Shown: positions 13,788-23,770, numbered from the stretch's first letter. The stretch is DNA of 29,164 bases from an uncultured Gardnerella sp. (GCA_947292085.1 CAMYPN010000011.1:1-29164); one strand, 5' to 3'. The notes: generated by a model not told the origin, from the letters alone. Numbers and translations are program-made.

Positions 13788-14621
13788 ATGAGCGCGGAAA
13801 CCTACTTATCTGAAGATTCTAGTCAAGGTTTTTCTAATGATAATAATGTTGTTGCTGAAATAGTTAATGAGGATAGTAATTCGCAGCTAGTAACTTATAA
13901 AGAATATTATATTCGTAGTTTTGTGCGTATTTTTGCGATTCTTGCGAGCGTTTACGGAATGGTTATTTCTTGGGATGGCTGGATGGGTCTTACCTATTTT
14001 ACGAAGCTTTCCAATGTAATGATTTGTGTTGCGCTTGCTGGATCACAATTTTTTGATACTCGTAGTGTTCTTAAAAGTCGCGCATTGAACGAGAAGCTAG
14101 GTTGGAAGGATAATAAATCTAACGCCTGGTATGTTTTTAAGTTCATGATGACTATTTCGATTACTGTAACCTTCTCCTTATATTTGTGCTTCCTTGCGCC
14201 TACAGATAAAGCAGGTTTCGTTCAAGCGTATATGCAATCTGGTGCTCATAGTTTATGCGTTCATTTTATAGCTCCTCTTCTTGCTATAGCAGATTTCTTA
14301 CTTTTTGATTATCGTTTCCGCTCTAGTAAAACTCATGTTTACTATTCTGTAATTCCTCCTCTTTCTTACGTTGCGTATGTGGTTGCTTTAGCTCAAATAT
14401 CCGGGGTTCGTTGGGGGGAGCATGCTATGCAAGCTCCGTATAATTTCTTAAATTACGGTTCTCCAGCTGGATGGTTTGGTTTTGCTCCGAGCACTGTAAA
14501 TTCAACAACTGTAGGCGTCGGAGTAGCTTACTTGTTGGTGATTTTAACTTTGATTTTTGTTGTTTTAGGTAGAGTATTTCTTGCTCTTAAAGATTCTCGC
14601 GCCAAAAAGTGTGGTTGCTGA
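13788..14621 (+). CDS. Pr6Pr-family integral membrane protein
   Basis: 277 residues with six or more predicted membrane helices (roughly 46-64, 72-88, 116-138, 158-180, 190-206 and 242-268). The N-terminal 40 residues are acidic and Ser/Asn-rich. Recognisable family features are the TYFTKLSNVM segment near the second helix, HFIAPLLAIADFLLFD in the middle and a YNFLNYG segment before the last helix. The Pr6Pr family (related to FAR-17a/AIG1-type membrane proteins) has no established bacterial function. The protein ends in a basic Cys-containing tail (RAKKCGC). AGTGAG a few nt before the ATG is a weak ribosome binding site. It appears monocistronic, with a strong terminator at 14638-14683. Confidence 0.8.
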   Translation: MSAETYLSEDSSQGFSNDNNVVAEIVNEDSNSQLVTYKEYYIRSFVRIFAILASVYGMVISWDGWMGLTYFTKLSNVMICVALAGSQFFDTRSVLKSRALNEKLGWKDNKSNAWYVFKFMMTISITVTFSLYLCFLAPTDKAGFVQAYMQSGAHSLCVHFIAPLLAIADFLLFDYRFRSSKTHVYYSVIPPLSYVAYVVALAQISGVRWGEHAMQAPYNFLNYGSPAGWFGFAPSTVNSTTVGVGVAYLLVILTLIFVVLGRVFLALKDSRAKKCGC

Positions 14622-14637
14622 ATTGTAATATTTGATT

Positions 14638-14683
14638 TGCCCTGCGTAAAAGTAAAATTATTCTACTTGCGCGGGGCTTTATA
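14638..14683 (+). terminator. Terminator after the Pr6Pr gene
   Basis: Long hairpin: GCCCTGCG pairs with CGCGGGGC (one mismatch) and inner AAGTA with TACTT around an AT-rich loop, followed by TTTATATT. It starts 17 bp after the stop. Confidence 0.8.
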
Positions 14684-14684
14684 T

Positions 14685-14724
14685 TATGGTTTCGTATGGT
14701 TTCGTATGGTTCCGTATGATTCAG
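14685..14724 (+). repeat. 10-bp tandem repeat upstream of the AdnA-like gene
   Basis: Four head-to-tail copies of TATGGTTTCG: two exact, one with one change, one with several (TATGATTCAG), followed by TACGTTTTCCG. The period is close to one DNA helical turn. It lies about 40 bp upstream of the adnA ATG, where a promoter or operator would be expected. Confidence 0.85.
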
Positions 14725-14765
14725 TACGTTTTCCGTAGATGTTCTGCTAATGCTTTGTTGCTAGA

Positions 14766-17700
14766 ATGATGAGTATGTGTGACGAAGATGCTCAATTGCA
14801 GGCGCTTTTTGATGGGGTTCTTAAACTACCTAATGGTGAAGCGACGAATACTTTGCTTGTGTTCGGCGCTCCGAATTACGGTAAAACTCGTTTTGCTTTC
14901 AAGGCGATGTTGTGCGCTTGCAAGCGTTGGCCTCGTCGAGTTAATGCGTTGAGTGTGCAGAATAGGGTTATTGCAGATCGTCTTTCTGACGATATTATTC
15001 GTGAGCTTGGTGTCACTGATAAAGCTAGGCCTGTTGGTACGCTTTCTGCTTTAGCGTTTTCGCTTATTAGTGCTAGAAGTCGTATGAATGGCTCGTATTT
15101 GCCTAAATTACTTAATGGTGCTGAGCAGGATGCTATTCTTCGCCAAGTTGTGAAATCTCATATTGATCATGTTTTACGTGGTGAAAATGGTGATTGTTCT
15201 GTATGCGATCTGTTACAGAACTATTTTTCTACTAAATCGTGGGTTGGTGTATTAACTGATTTAAATGATTTAACTGGTTTAACAGAAAAATCGAATAGTG
15301 TTAAAAGCGCTGAGGAGGATAGTTTAAGTAGCATAAGTTCCGCTTTTATGCATCAACTTCGCGATATGCTTGCTAGATTAGATGAACTTGGTGTAAGCGA
15401 TTCTGACGAGTCGAAAGTTTTTTCATACTTAGATAATGTTTCTAATGCTGGCAACAGTGGTACGAATATTGATACAAATATTGGTACAAATGATTCTCAA
15501 AGTAGTGAGATTGTATCTAGATGCAAAGTTCAATGGAATTTAGCTTTTGCTTTGCGAAAAGAATATAGGAATCTTGTTTCTGTTGAGTATCCGCATGATT
15601 TTCGTTTGGATTCTTCTAGTTTGCTTGTTGAGGGAGCGAATGCGGTAGAAGAACTAAAAAGTAGCATATCTTTTGATAATTATGATTGCCCTATACCAGA
15701 AGTTCTTATTGTTGACGATTTTCATGATGTAACTTTGGCTGGATTGTCGTTTATTGAAGCGCTTAGTAAGGCTGGTACTAAAATTGTGCTTCTTGCTAAT
15801 CCGGATGAGTCAGTGCAATCTTTCCGCGGATCTTATCCTGATTATGTTATTTCTGCTGCGCGTTTAGAACCTCTTTGCGCTGCTGAAATAAAACTGACTG
15901 ATAATAACGCTGATAATAACGCTGATAATGCTGTTAGCTCTTATTCTAAGATTTCAGCTCTTAATTTACTTTCTTCTCGCGTATCGTTTTCTATTTCTTC
16001 GCAACTTGATTCCTCTATTGCGCTTCCTAAGCGCCCGTGGAAACTAAAGCTTTTTGAGGGAGCATATCCTATAGAAGCTGTTACGAATATGGTTAGTTCT
16101 AATCCTAAAACTCCATATTTGTCTAAAGATAATAGTTTGACTGCATCTTTGTATCGTTCTACAAGCCAAGAATTAGATGCCATTGTGTGGGATATTAAGC
16201 AAAGTCATGTATCTAAACGCAGAGCGTGGTCTGATATGGCTCTTATAGCGCACGATAATTCTATAGTTCGTGCGTTTGGTGAGAGGCTAAAACAAGACGG
16301 TGTACCTGTACGATATTCTCTTGTAACAAAACCTTTGAGTGAAGAACCTTTTGTGCAGGGTCTTTTTGCGTTTATAGAGCTTGCGATTTTTGTAAGTCGT
16401 GGAAGTTCTTATATTTTCAAACAGATTGAAAATGGTAAAACTTTACAAAGCATAGCTTTATTTGTTAGAGAAAGACTTACTGCAATTGTAGATAGTCCTC
16501 TTGTTGCTTTATATCGTTATAGCGGAGAAACAGTAGAGTTTTTGCGCCCTGCTCGCATGAGTAGCGTTGAGTCTTGTTTGCGTTCTTTAGTTTCTCTGGC
16601 TTCAATGGTTGATGCTGATGTTGTAGATAGCAGTGTTAGTGGGGAAGTTGCTCCATTAAAAAGTGCTATCAAAGAATGGAATTTGTTTGTTGATAAAGTT
16701 TTGCATGAATCTAATATAAATTCGCAAAAAGCTCAGCAAATTAGTATTGATAATCGACTTTTTGACGCAAATCCAAATGAAGATAGTAAAAAATTTAGTC
16801 TCAATTCATGCTATTTACTGCTGCTACTTTCTGCTTGCAAAAATATTTTTGCAGACAGTTTAGAAACTTCTAATAATTCTTTTGCTGAGAAAGATGATTA
16901 TAATACGATAATTTCTATTCTCGAGTCTATGGCACCTCACGATCCTCATGTGCTTGCATTTTCTAAAGTTTGGCAGAATATTTGTAAATTTGCTATAAAA
17001 CTTAATTCTCACTCATATTTGCGGACTGCAAAATATGCTCTTTCTCAAGCTTGGCAGATGAGCGATGTTGCTTCTTTATGGCAAAAGCTTGCGTTGATTA
17101 ACAATCGCGAAGGAAGATTAGCAAACGATAGACTTGATGCCGCAATGCGATTATTTGATTATGTGCAATCTTTTAGTAATTCCAATATAGAAGACTTTAG
17201 GGAAGAAAATTTAAGTACTTCCGGCAAAAATAGTGTAGATATTATTGATTTTATAGCTCAAGTGCGTGGTATGGAAATTGAGGCAGACTCTTTAGCTTCA
17301 GTAGCACCTGTTACAGATGCCGTCACTCTTACAACTCCTGCAGGAGCTGCTGGAAATCATTGGCCATTAGTGTGGATGCCTAGCGTAGAACAAAAAGTTT
17401 GGCCTAATTTAGCTTCACGCAGCACAATGTTTGGTGTAGAAATATTAACGCAAATTGTGCTAGAATCTCGTAATTCTTCAATAAACAGCTCTAAAAATAA
17501 CAAAATTTCATTAAATATAAAAAATCTTTCTTATAACGATAAAGCTACTATTTTTGCAGCTGAACAGCGTAGCTTCTTAACAGCAGTTACTCGCGCAACT
17601 GAAACTCTTAATATAAGTGCTGTTAAAAGTGACGAATGTACTCCTAGTGATTTTCTTTATTCTTATCTACCGGAATGGTACTTCGAGGACGGGGAAGGTA

Positions 17701-19322
17701 CTGAATTTACTCAAAGAGTAGAGCCTTTTGCTGGTATAGATATGGATGTTCGTGGACTTGTTGCTGCAGCTCGAGCTCGACTTGTTCGCGCAAGTAACGC
17801 AAGTAATATTAGCGAAGTTTCCAACGCTACAGCAGATTCTCAAACTAATAAAAATTATGTAAATGATGCTTGCCAGGCTCTAAAATTATTGCGAAACCAT
17901 GGAGTTTCTTGCGCAAACCCAGAACAATGGGATTTCATGCATGCAGATGGTGAATCTACAGAAAATATTAATGTAGACTCAACTGCTGAAGATAATAATT
18001 CTACAGAAGTTAGTTTGTCTCCTTCTATGGTAGATAGTTTATGGGCTTGCCCTGTATGTGGTTTATTAGATAGAAAGTTTTCAGGGCCGCAATCAAGTAG
18101 CGTAGCTGCATCTTTCGGTACTTTGATTCACGAAACTGCTCGTTGGGCAAGTGAAGAAAAACACTTCGATATGAAGGAAGTTAAAATTGAAGAATTTACG
18201 AATGATAAAAATGAATCATCTGAGCAATCTGTTTACTCTAGTCAAGTAAAACTCATTTCGTATGTTGCAAAACAAATGATTGAGTATTATCACAGTATTG
18301 CACCAGATTTTAGTGAAGTTCATAATCTTGAAGAACGTTATAAAGCAATTGAAAGAGAACATAATATTGATCGTGCAATATACGCTATAGCGCAGTATTT
18401 CGTGACTTCTAAAAACGCTTGTAACTATAATTTAGTAGCAAAAAAGTCAGAAACTGGCGTAGTGGAGTCTCTTAGCAAATCAAGTAAGAATTTAGAAAGC
18501 AGCATAGGAGACTTAGTAGAAGCGTATGTGGAATTACCTATAAGTGCTCACATAAGTTTAGATGACATAACTAAAGTTGTTAATGAAACTTTAAGTAACT
18601 CAAATAGTGCTGAGAACGCTGAAAAACTCAGCAAAAGTGAAGTTTTCTCTATAATGGGCGCACTAGTTGGTGGATGGCCTGACGGTGCTAAAGAAAATCT
18701 CAACATACATATTCATGGACGTATAGATCGTGAAGAATTAAGAAAATTAGACGATGGAACGAAAATTTTACGTCTTATAGACTATAAAACAGGAAAACCA
18801 ATAAGCGCATCGGCTGTTTTTAATGATTTACAACTTGTATGCTACCAGCTTGCTTTAGCTTTTGCTGATGAAAATCCGCTTATAAATATGCCAAATCCTC
18901 CTAGAATCGCTAGAAGCGTACTTTTCCACGTAGTAGAAAAAGACTATCCAGCACAAGATCGAAATGTAGCAGAAAACATATATCAGCAACCTATTTTTAA
19001 AAATAACATGCTAAATACAGATCCTTTCGAACCGCGAATAAGTATAAAAGATATAAACAAGTTAAGTGATATAGATTGGGATGCTATTCGAGAAAATCCT
19101 GGCAATATTAGCGAAAAAGTTTGGAAAGCATTCTTATCGCTACCAACTTGCGCAAAATGGTCACTTGCTATGATTTCGAGAGTATTCTACGCTGCTGCAA
19201 TTATTAAATCTCACAAAATCACAGCTAAACCAACTCCGCAACACATGCGCTACTGCAGAAATCGTAACGTATGCCCAGCATGCGCAGGACAAGTAGATAC
19301 AGTATACGAGGTGCGAAAATGA
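14766..19322 (+). CDS. adnA: AdnA-like UvrD/Rep-family helicase-nuclease subunit
   Basis: 1518 residues, the upstream subunit of an AdnAB-type DNA end-resection enzyme. The N-terminal motor keeps Walker A (GAPNYGKT, 34-41), but later motifs are eroded: motif II VLIVDDFHD (about 314-322) instead of DEYQD, motif III LANPDESVQSFRG, motif V TTPAGAAGNHWPL lacking the usual KGLEW, and motif VI FLTAVTRA. The C-terminal RecB-type nuclease is intact: HETARWA, GRIDRE (about 1318) and LIDYKTGKP (about 1338-1345). Cysteines 1095/1098 and 1497, 1503, 1506 may bind a 4Fe-4S cluster. Mycobacterial AdnA is about 1050 residues; the excess is low-complexity Ser/Asn-rich insertions with short in-frame tandem repeats. 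No Shine-Dalgarno precedes the ATG; ATGs at 14769 and 14775 are alternatives. Confidence 0.88.
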   Translation: MMSMCDEDAQLQALFDGVLKLPNGEATNTLLVFGAPNYGKTRFAFKAMLCACKRWPRRVNALSVQNRVIADRLSDDIIRELGVTDKARPVGTLSALAFSLISARSRMNGSYLPKLLNGAEQDAILRQVVKSHIDHVLRGENGDCSVCDLLQNYFSTKSWVGVLTDLNDLTGLTEKSNSVKSAEEDSLSSISSAFMHQLRDMLARLDELGVSDSDESKVFSYLDNVSNAGNSGTNIDTNIGTNDSQSSEIVSRCKVQWNLAFALRKEYRNLVSVEYPHDFRLDSSSLLVEGANAVEELKSSISFDNYDCPIPEVLIVDDFHDVTLAGLSFIEALSKAGTKIVLLANPDESVQSFRGSYPDYVISAARLEPLCAAEIKLTDNNADNNADNAVSSYSKISALNLLSSRVSFSISSQLDSSIALPKRPWKLKLFEGAYPIEAVTNMVSSNPKTPYLSKDNSLTASLYRSTSQELDAIVWDIKQSHVSKRRAWSDMALIAHDNSIVRAFGERLKQDGVPVRYSLVTKPLSEEPFVQGLFAFIELAIFVSRGSSYIFKQIENGKTLQSIALFVRERLTAIVDSPLVALYRYSGETVEFLRPARMSSVESCLRSLVSLASMVDADVVDSSVSGEVAPLKSAIKEWNLFVDKVLHESNINSQKAQQISIDNRLFDANPNEDSKKFSLNSCYLLLLLSACKNIFADSLETSNNSFAEKDDYNTIISILESMAPHDPHVLAFSKVWQNICKFAIKLNSHSYLRTAKYALSQAWQMSDVASLWQKLALINNREGRLANDRLDAAMRLFDYVQSFSNSNIEDFREENLSTSGKNSVDIIDFIAQVRGMEIEADSLASVAPVTDAVTLTTPAGAAGNHWPLVWMPSVEQKVWPNLASRSTMFGVEILTQIVLESRNSSINSSKNNKISLNIKNLSYNDKATIFAAEQRSFLTAVTRATETLNISAVKSDECTPSDFLYSYLPEWYFEDGEGTEFTQRVEPFAGIDMDVRGLVAAARARLVRASNASNISEVSNATADSQTNKNYVNDACQALKLLRNHGVSCANPEQWDFMHADGESTENINVDSTAEDNNSTEVSLSPSMVDSLWACPVCGLLDRKFSGPQSSSVAASFGTLIHETARWASEEKHFDMKEVKIEEFTNDKNESSEQSVYSSQVKLISYVAKQMIEYYHSIAPDFSEVHNLEERYKAIEREHNIDRAIYAIAQYFVTSKNACNYNLVAKKSETGVVESLSKSSKNLESSIGDLVEAYVELPISAHISLDDITKVVNETLSNSNSAENAEKLSKSEVFSIMGALVGGWPDGAKENLNIHIHGRIDREELRKLDDGTKILRLIDYKTGKPISASAVFNDLQLVCYQLALAFADENPLINMPNPPRIARSVLFHVVEKDYPAQDRNVAENIYQQPIFKNNMLNTDPFEPRISIKDINKLSDIDWDAIRENPGNISEKVWKAFLSLPTCAKWSLAMISRVFYAAAIIKSHKITAKPTPQHMRYCRNRNVCPACAGQVDTVYEVRK
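15899..15932 (+). repeat. 12-bp in-frame tandem repeat in adnA
   Basis: Unit GATAATAACGCT repeats nearly three times, encoding a short Asp-Asn-Asn-Ala run. Length changes in whole units would keep the frame. It is in a poorly conserved linker after motif III. Confidence 0.75.
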
Positions 19323-22300
19323 AAGAAACTGCAAAAATAACAGGAATTACAAAAAACAAAATCACAGATAGTCCTGAACAGTCTGCAGCCATAGAAGCAT
19401 CTCTTAAACAAAACATGCTAATCGTAGCAGGTGCTGGATCTGGAAAAACTTACACAATGACCCGCAGAGTTATAAATCTTATAGAAATGGGTGTAGCTCC
19501 AGAAAGTATTCTAGGATTAACATTTACTAACAAAGCAGCATCCGAACTACTTTCTAGAGTTTCAAATGCAGTAAACCAGCACAGAAATAATTCTTCAAAT
19601 AATAATTCTATAAGTAACTTATTTATGAAGCCTGAAGTTATGACATACGATGCGTTCTTCCAATCTATCGTACGCCAATACGGACTACTTGTAGGATTTG
19701 ACCACAATACTCAACCATTAAGTGAAGCTGGCGCTCGTGAGCTTATAAAACCACTGATTGGAGATTACTTCCAAAAGCATCCTGAAGATATTCGCTGGTA
19801 TAACTGGGATACTCTTATTAACGACGTGTTGGCACTATCTTCAGATATAGCTTGCTCAATGATTGGCGTAAATAGCAAAGGTGAATCTTTAGACAGTATT
19901 GCTAGCGCTGTTGATGAAGCAAAAAAGTGGAATACTGCATTTATAAATTGCTTATGCAAAGTCTTAAAAATAAAGCATGAAAATAATTCATCATACCAAA
20001 GTTTTAGTGATGCTACTCGAGAAAATAACGATATTGAGAAAGCTAAAAATATTGCAGAATTTGCTAAAAAACCAATCTGCAGACTTAGCCGCACAAAAAA
20101 AGATACTGACGAAACTTATAAAAATAAATGCTCAGAATATGCGAAAAAGTATGTAGATTATTTAAATAGTACTCTTCCTAACACGTATAACGAATCTTGC
20201 AAAAGCTTATACGAGTCTGCTGTAAAAAGAGATATTCTTCTAAATCTAGTGCTTGAATTTGATGCCGCAAAACAACGCGCAAATATGGCACAATTTAGCG
20301 ATTTTACTATAGCTGCATACCGTTTAGTTACTCATTTCCCGTCAATTGCTGCGAATTATCGTCGTCAATATAAATATGTTCTTCTTGACGAGTATCAGGA
20401 TACTTCAACAACACAAGCAATGCTTATAACTGCTTTGTTCCATAAACTAAATACTGAAAATACTGTGGAATCTGATACTCGCATAGCTGCAGTAGGAGAT
20501 CCATTCCAAGCAATTTATTCGTTTAGAGGAGCTAGTTCTGGAGCTTTTCGAAAGTTTTATGATACTTTGAATCTTAATGAAGACTGTAAGTATTCGCTTA
20601 CTGTTACAAGACGTAATGCAAAGATTATTTTAGCTGCAGCTAATTCTATTACTCACCCTCTTAGAATTCCGCCTGTACAGCATAGCAGTTCTCTTGCAAG
20701 TGAAGTTGCTGTAACTCGTCTTAATTCAGCAGAATCTTCCTCGTTAGGAACTTTGGGAGTTTTGAAACTGCCTACTCAATATCAAGAAATTGAATCTGTT
20801 GTGCGATTTGCAAAGTATGTTAAGAATACAAAACTGGCAGATAATGATCGTACTGATACAAAAAGTCCTCGCCTTGCAGTGCTTTTACGCAGCAAAACAA
20901 ATATTTCTTTGTACGAGCAGGCTTTACAAAAAGCTGGTTTGCGCACAATTACAGTAGGATATTCTGCAATGTTGGAAAAGCCGGAAATTAAAGACGTTCT
21001 CGCTCTGCTAAAAGTCGTAGATGATCATAGTAAAACTTCAGAATTAATGCGTTTATGCGCTACTGCGCGTTTTTCTCTTAGCACAAGTGATTTAGAAGCG
21101 GCTGCTAATATTGCAACTGCAGCAAATACAGAGTATATTTTTCGCGCTTTAGTTCAGGCTGGTTTAGTAGACGCTAATATTCCTAAATCACAGTTCGCTA
21201 AAGTAGTTCGTGAAAAATCTCAGCAAGATCCTCAGGCAGCAAATATTCGAGGAGGAGTGTTCTTAGCTGACGTATTTATAAAAGCTTATGAGGAGAATGA
21301 GGAAAGATATGCTGGAATTAATGCAAGTGCAGGAGACTCTGTAGGATCTGCAGGTTCTGTAGACTCTTGTTTAGATTCTTTGCGTAATTGCATGAGCGAG
21401 CATGGTTTTGCTTCAGCATTGAGATTAGGTGGAATGATTAATGCTGTAGACTGTGCTCGTCACGACAGTTTGCACGAAATAATACGTGCCGCTGTTGAAA
21501 CTTTGCAAATAGATATTGATGTTGCTGTAGCTAACGCGCTTAGCAACTCTGAGTCTACTAGCGATAGTCTGCTAGCAGATATGCGTTCTTCTTTTGACGC
21601 TTTACTTGCTTTATCTGACTCGTATGTGCAAGAAATGGGTGATTTTACTGCTCCAACTTTGCACGGTTTCATACAATGGCTAAACAGTTTAGGTTCTGTT
21701 AAAGATTCCCCAGTTTCTTTAGATGATCCAGCTGACGTAGTTCTTATGACAGTTCATCAGTCTAAGGGTTTGGAATGGCCGGCTGTGGCAATAGTCGGTC
21801 TTAATGACGGCGCGTTTCCAAGCTCTCAAGGAGATGAACTAAAGGTGAGTAGAAACGAGTCTGAAGGTAAATGCTCTTATAATGAAACCGCGTATGCTGC
21901 TATTTCTATAGCTTCTAAAGTTCCTGTACCGCTTAGAGTTGACGCAGATATACTTCCAAGATTTCCGCATAATGCAGATCTTGAAACAAGTATGAATCCG
22001 GAAATTTCTTTAGCGGATTTTAAGAGTGCTGAGCAATTTGATGAAGAAGTGTACGGCTCTAGAGCATCATATTTAGTTGATATTGCAAAAACTATATGCG
22101 ATAAAGCTGGTATTGATGAGTCAGATCTTCCGGATGAAATAAAAGAAGTTTGTGAAAGTAAAAGAAACGGTTCTCTTCCTCTTTCTCAATCGCAAGAAAG
22201 AGGTCGTGCGCTGCATGCGGATGAGCGTCATCTTATGTATGTGGCTTTGACGCGCGCAAAATTTGCTGCTCTTCTTACTTGCAGTGCGAATACTTCGATG

Positions 22301-23722
22301 GCTTTAAATGATAAAGGTTCTACAAAAAAATCTTCAGTTTTTTGGGATGAAGTTTACGATTCTGCTGATAATGGCGACGTTAAGCAGGAACTTTTTTCGC
22401 AAAATAAAAAAGATTCTTGTGCAAAAATTACGATAGGTGATGATGGAGGCTATATACTTGGCGACTATTGTGATGATTTAGTTAAAATTTTATCTCAGCC
22501 TAGTAGTATTCCTGAAAAACTTGAAACAACTTCTCTCTCTTGGCCTAGTAGTATAAGTGACGGCATAAGAGAAGCGTTAAAAAGTTCCGCAAAGTGCGTT
22601 TTAGAAGGCAATGTTTTAGAAGGCAATCTTAACGAGCAGAATGTATTAAATGATAAATCTTCTTATAATAATCCGCTTTTAGGCGAATCTGAGTTAAATA
22701 ACTCTCTACTTATTAGAGCAAAAGAACTTGCAGAAGATAACGATATAATGCCTAAAAATTGGAATAATAACGACTGGTTGCAGTCTAAAGTAGAAAAACT
22801 TAACGATTCTGGAAGATTGCCTGTTACTGCATTGCAAAGAAGAGTTGATTTGCATGCTGATAATAACAAATCTTTGCCTAAAAATCAGCTTCAAAATAAC
22901 CAAAATATTAGATTGCGCAACGAGTGGATGGCTCTTATACGTCCAATTCCAAGAATTGTGTCGCCGGAGGCAGATTTGGGTACTCGTTTCCACGCTTGGG
23001 CGGAACAATTTGTTAAAGCAGGTTGTGTATTTGCTGAAAATTTTGAAACAAACAGTGAAGAAACTTATTCTTTGGGTTCTACTTGGAAAAATATTGTGCA
23101 AAGTGGGGTAGAGCTAAAAGAGCATACAGATTTACAAAAAAATATGATTAATGATCTTGATGTTGAAAAATCGTTATATGAAAGTCATTTAAATGATGAT
23201 TTTGCTTTTGAAAACGATGAATCTTTGTCAAGAGCTGAGATTTCAGCCCAGAAAAAACTTCTTCTATGGGAGTCAAGACTGGTAAAATCGCGCTGGGCTT
23301 TTCGACGTCCGCTTTCTGCAGAACAACCAATTGTCGCTCATGTAAACGAATTAGGTAATCGCATTATTAACGGCAAAATAGACGCTGTATTTGCAGGAGG
23401 TCTAGATACCAAAGACAAAAGCAAACTCTATACAGTAGTTGATTGGAAAACTGGACATAAGCCTACTAAAGCAGATGATATAGAGCGTAAACTTGCGCAA
23501 CTCGATTGGTATAGACTGTTGCTTTCTTTAATAACAAATGCACCTTTAGAAGCTATCGACGCTACGCTTTACTATGTGGACGTAGAGGATGAATCTGGGC
23601 GAGAAATACATGCTGAAGCAAAAAGTAGGGAAGAAATTCTTTCGCAGCTTCGCAATACTCCTGAATTTGCACTTAAAGATGATGAAGATAGTGAAGATAG
23701 TGAAGATGATGAAGTAAATTAA
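19319..23722 (+). CDS. adnB: AdnB-like UvrD/Rep-family helicase-nuclease subunit
   Basis: 1467 residues, the main motor of the AdnAB-type complex. All superfamily I helicase motifs look intact: Q-motif DSPEQSAAI, Walker A AGAGSGKT (37-44), Ia LTFTNKAASEL, II DEYQD (357-361), III GDPFQAIYSFRG, V TVHQSKGLEWPAV (about 811) and VI MYVALTRAK (about 972). The C-terminal nuclease has GTRFHAWAEQF, GKIDAVF (about 1352), VVDWKTGHKP (about 1374) and the QLDWYRL helix. There is no iron-sulfur cysteine set, as in AdnB. ATG 19319 overlaps the adnA stop (ATGA) with GAGGTG at 19308-19313; the longer frame from 19271 is rejected. It is about 370 residues longer than mycobacterial AdnB, owing to Ser/Asn-rich inserts. 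It resects DNA ends in recombinational repair. Confidence 0.92.
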   Translation: MKETAKITGITKNKITDSPEQSAAIEASLKQNMLIVAGAGSGKTYTMTRRVINLIEMGVAPESILGLTFTNKAASELLSRVSNAVNQHRNNSSNNNSISNLFMKPEVMTYDAFFQSIVRQYGLLVGFDHNTQPLSEAGARELIKPLIGDYFQKHPEDIRWYNWDTLINDVLALSSDIACSMIGVNSKGESLDSIASAVDEAKKWNTAFINCLCKVLKIKHENNSSYQSFSDATRENNDIEKAKNIAEFAKKPICRLSRTKKDTDETYKNKCSEYAKKYVDYLNSTLPNTYNESCKSLYESAVKRDILLNLVLEFDAAKQRANMAQFSDFTIAAYRLVTHFPSIAANYRRQYKYVLLDEYQDTSTTQAMLITALFHKLNTENTVESDTRIAAVGDPFQAIYSFRGASSGAFRKFYDTLNLNEDCKYSLTVTRRNAKIILAAANSITHPLRIPPVQHSSSLASEVAVTRLNSAESSSLGTLGVLKLPTQYQEIESVVRFAKYVKNTKLADNDRTDTKSPRLAVLLRSKTNISLYEQALQKAGLRTITVGYSAMLEKPEIKDVLALLKVVDDHSKTSELMRLCATARFSLSTSDLEAAANIATAANTEYIFRALVQAGLVDANIPKSQFAKVVREKSQQDPQAANIRGGVFLADVFIKAYEENEERYAGINASAGDSVGSAGSVDSCLDSLRNCMSEHGFASALRLGGMINAVDCARHDSLHEIIRAAVETLQIDIDVAVANALSNSESTSDSLLADMRSSFDALLALSDSYVQEMGDFTAPTLHGFIQWLNSLGSVKDSPVSLDDPADVVLMTVHQSKGLEWPAVAIVGLNDGAFPSSQGDELKVSRNESEGKCSYNETAYAAISIASKVPVPLRVDADILPRFPHNADLETSMNPEISLADFKSAEQFDEEVYGSRASYLVDIAKTICDKAGIDESDLPDEIKEVCESKRNGSLPLSQSQERGRALHADERHLMYVALTRAKFAALLTCSANTSMALNDKGSTKKSSVFWDEVYDSADNGDVKQELFSQNKKDSCAKITIGDDGGYILGDYCDDLVKILSQPSSIPEKLETTSLSWPSSISDGIREALKSSAKCVLEGNVLEGNLNEQNVLNDKSSYNNPLLGESELNNSLLIRAKELAEDNDIMPKNWNNNDWLQSKVEKLNDSGRLPVTALQRRVDLHADNNKSLPKNQLQNNQNIRLRNEWMALIRPIPRIVSPEADLGTRFHAWAEQFVKAGCVFAENFETNSEETYSLGSTWKNIVQSGVELKEHTDLQKNMINDLDVEKSLYESHLNDDFAFENDESLSRAEISAQKKLLLWESRLVKSRWAFRRPLSAEQPIVAHVNELGNRIINGKIDAVFAGGLDTKDKSKLYTVVDWKTGHKPTKADDIERKLAQLDWYRLLLSLITNAPLEAIDATLYYVDVEDESGREIHAEAKSREEILSQLRNTPEFALKDDEDSEDSEDDEVN
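22602..22631 (+). repeat. 15-bp in-frame tandem repeat in adnB
   Basis: Two copies of a 15-bp unit encoding VLEGN in tandem, in the Asn/Ser-rich linker between helicase motif VI and the nuclease domain. A second in-frame repeat (unit GAAGATAGT) lies at the extreme 3' end near 23685-23710 and gives the acidic EDSEDSEDDE tail. Confidence 0.7.
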
Positions 23723-23770
23723 AACGAAAGTGCTGCTATTTGGCTAATTTTATACTATAAATGATTGCAT

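Noticed and set aside
19271..19318. Longer start for adnB overlapping adnA by 52 bp
   Set aside because: ATG 19319 has GAGGTG at good spacing and an ATGA overlap with the adnA stop; the longer head reads through adnA's Cys-rich tail in another frame.
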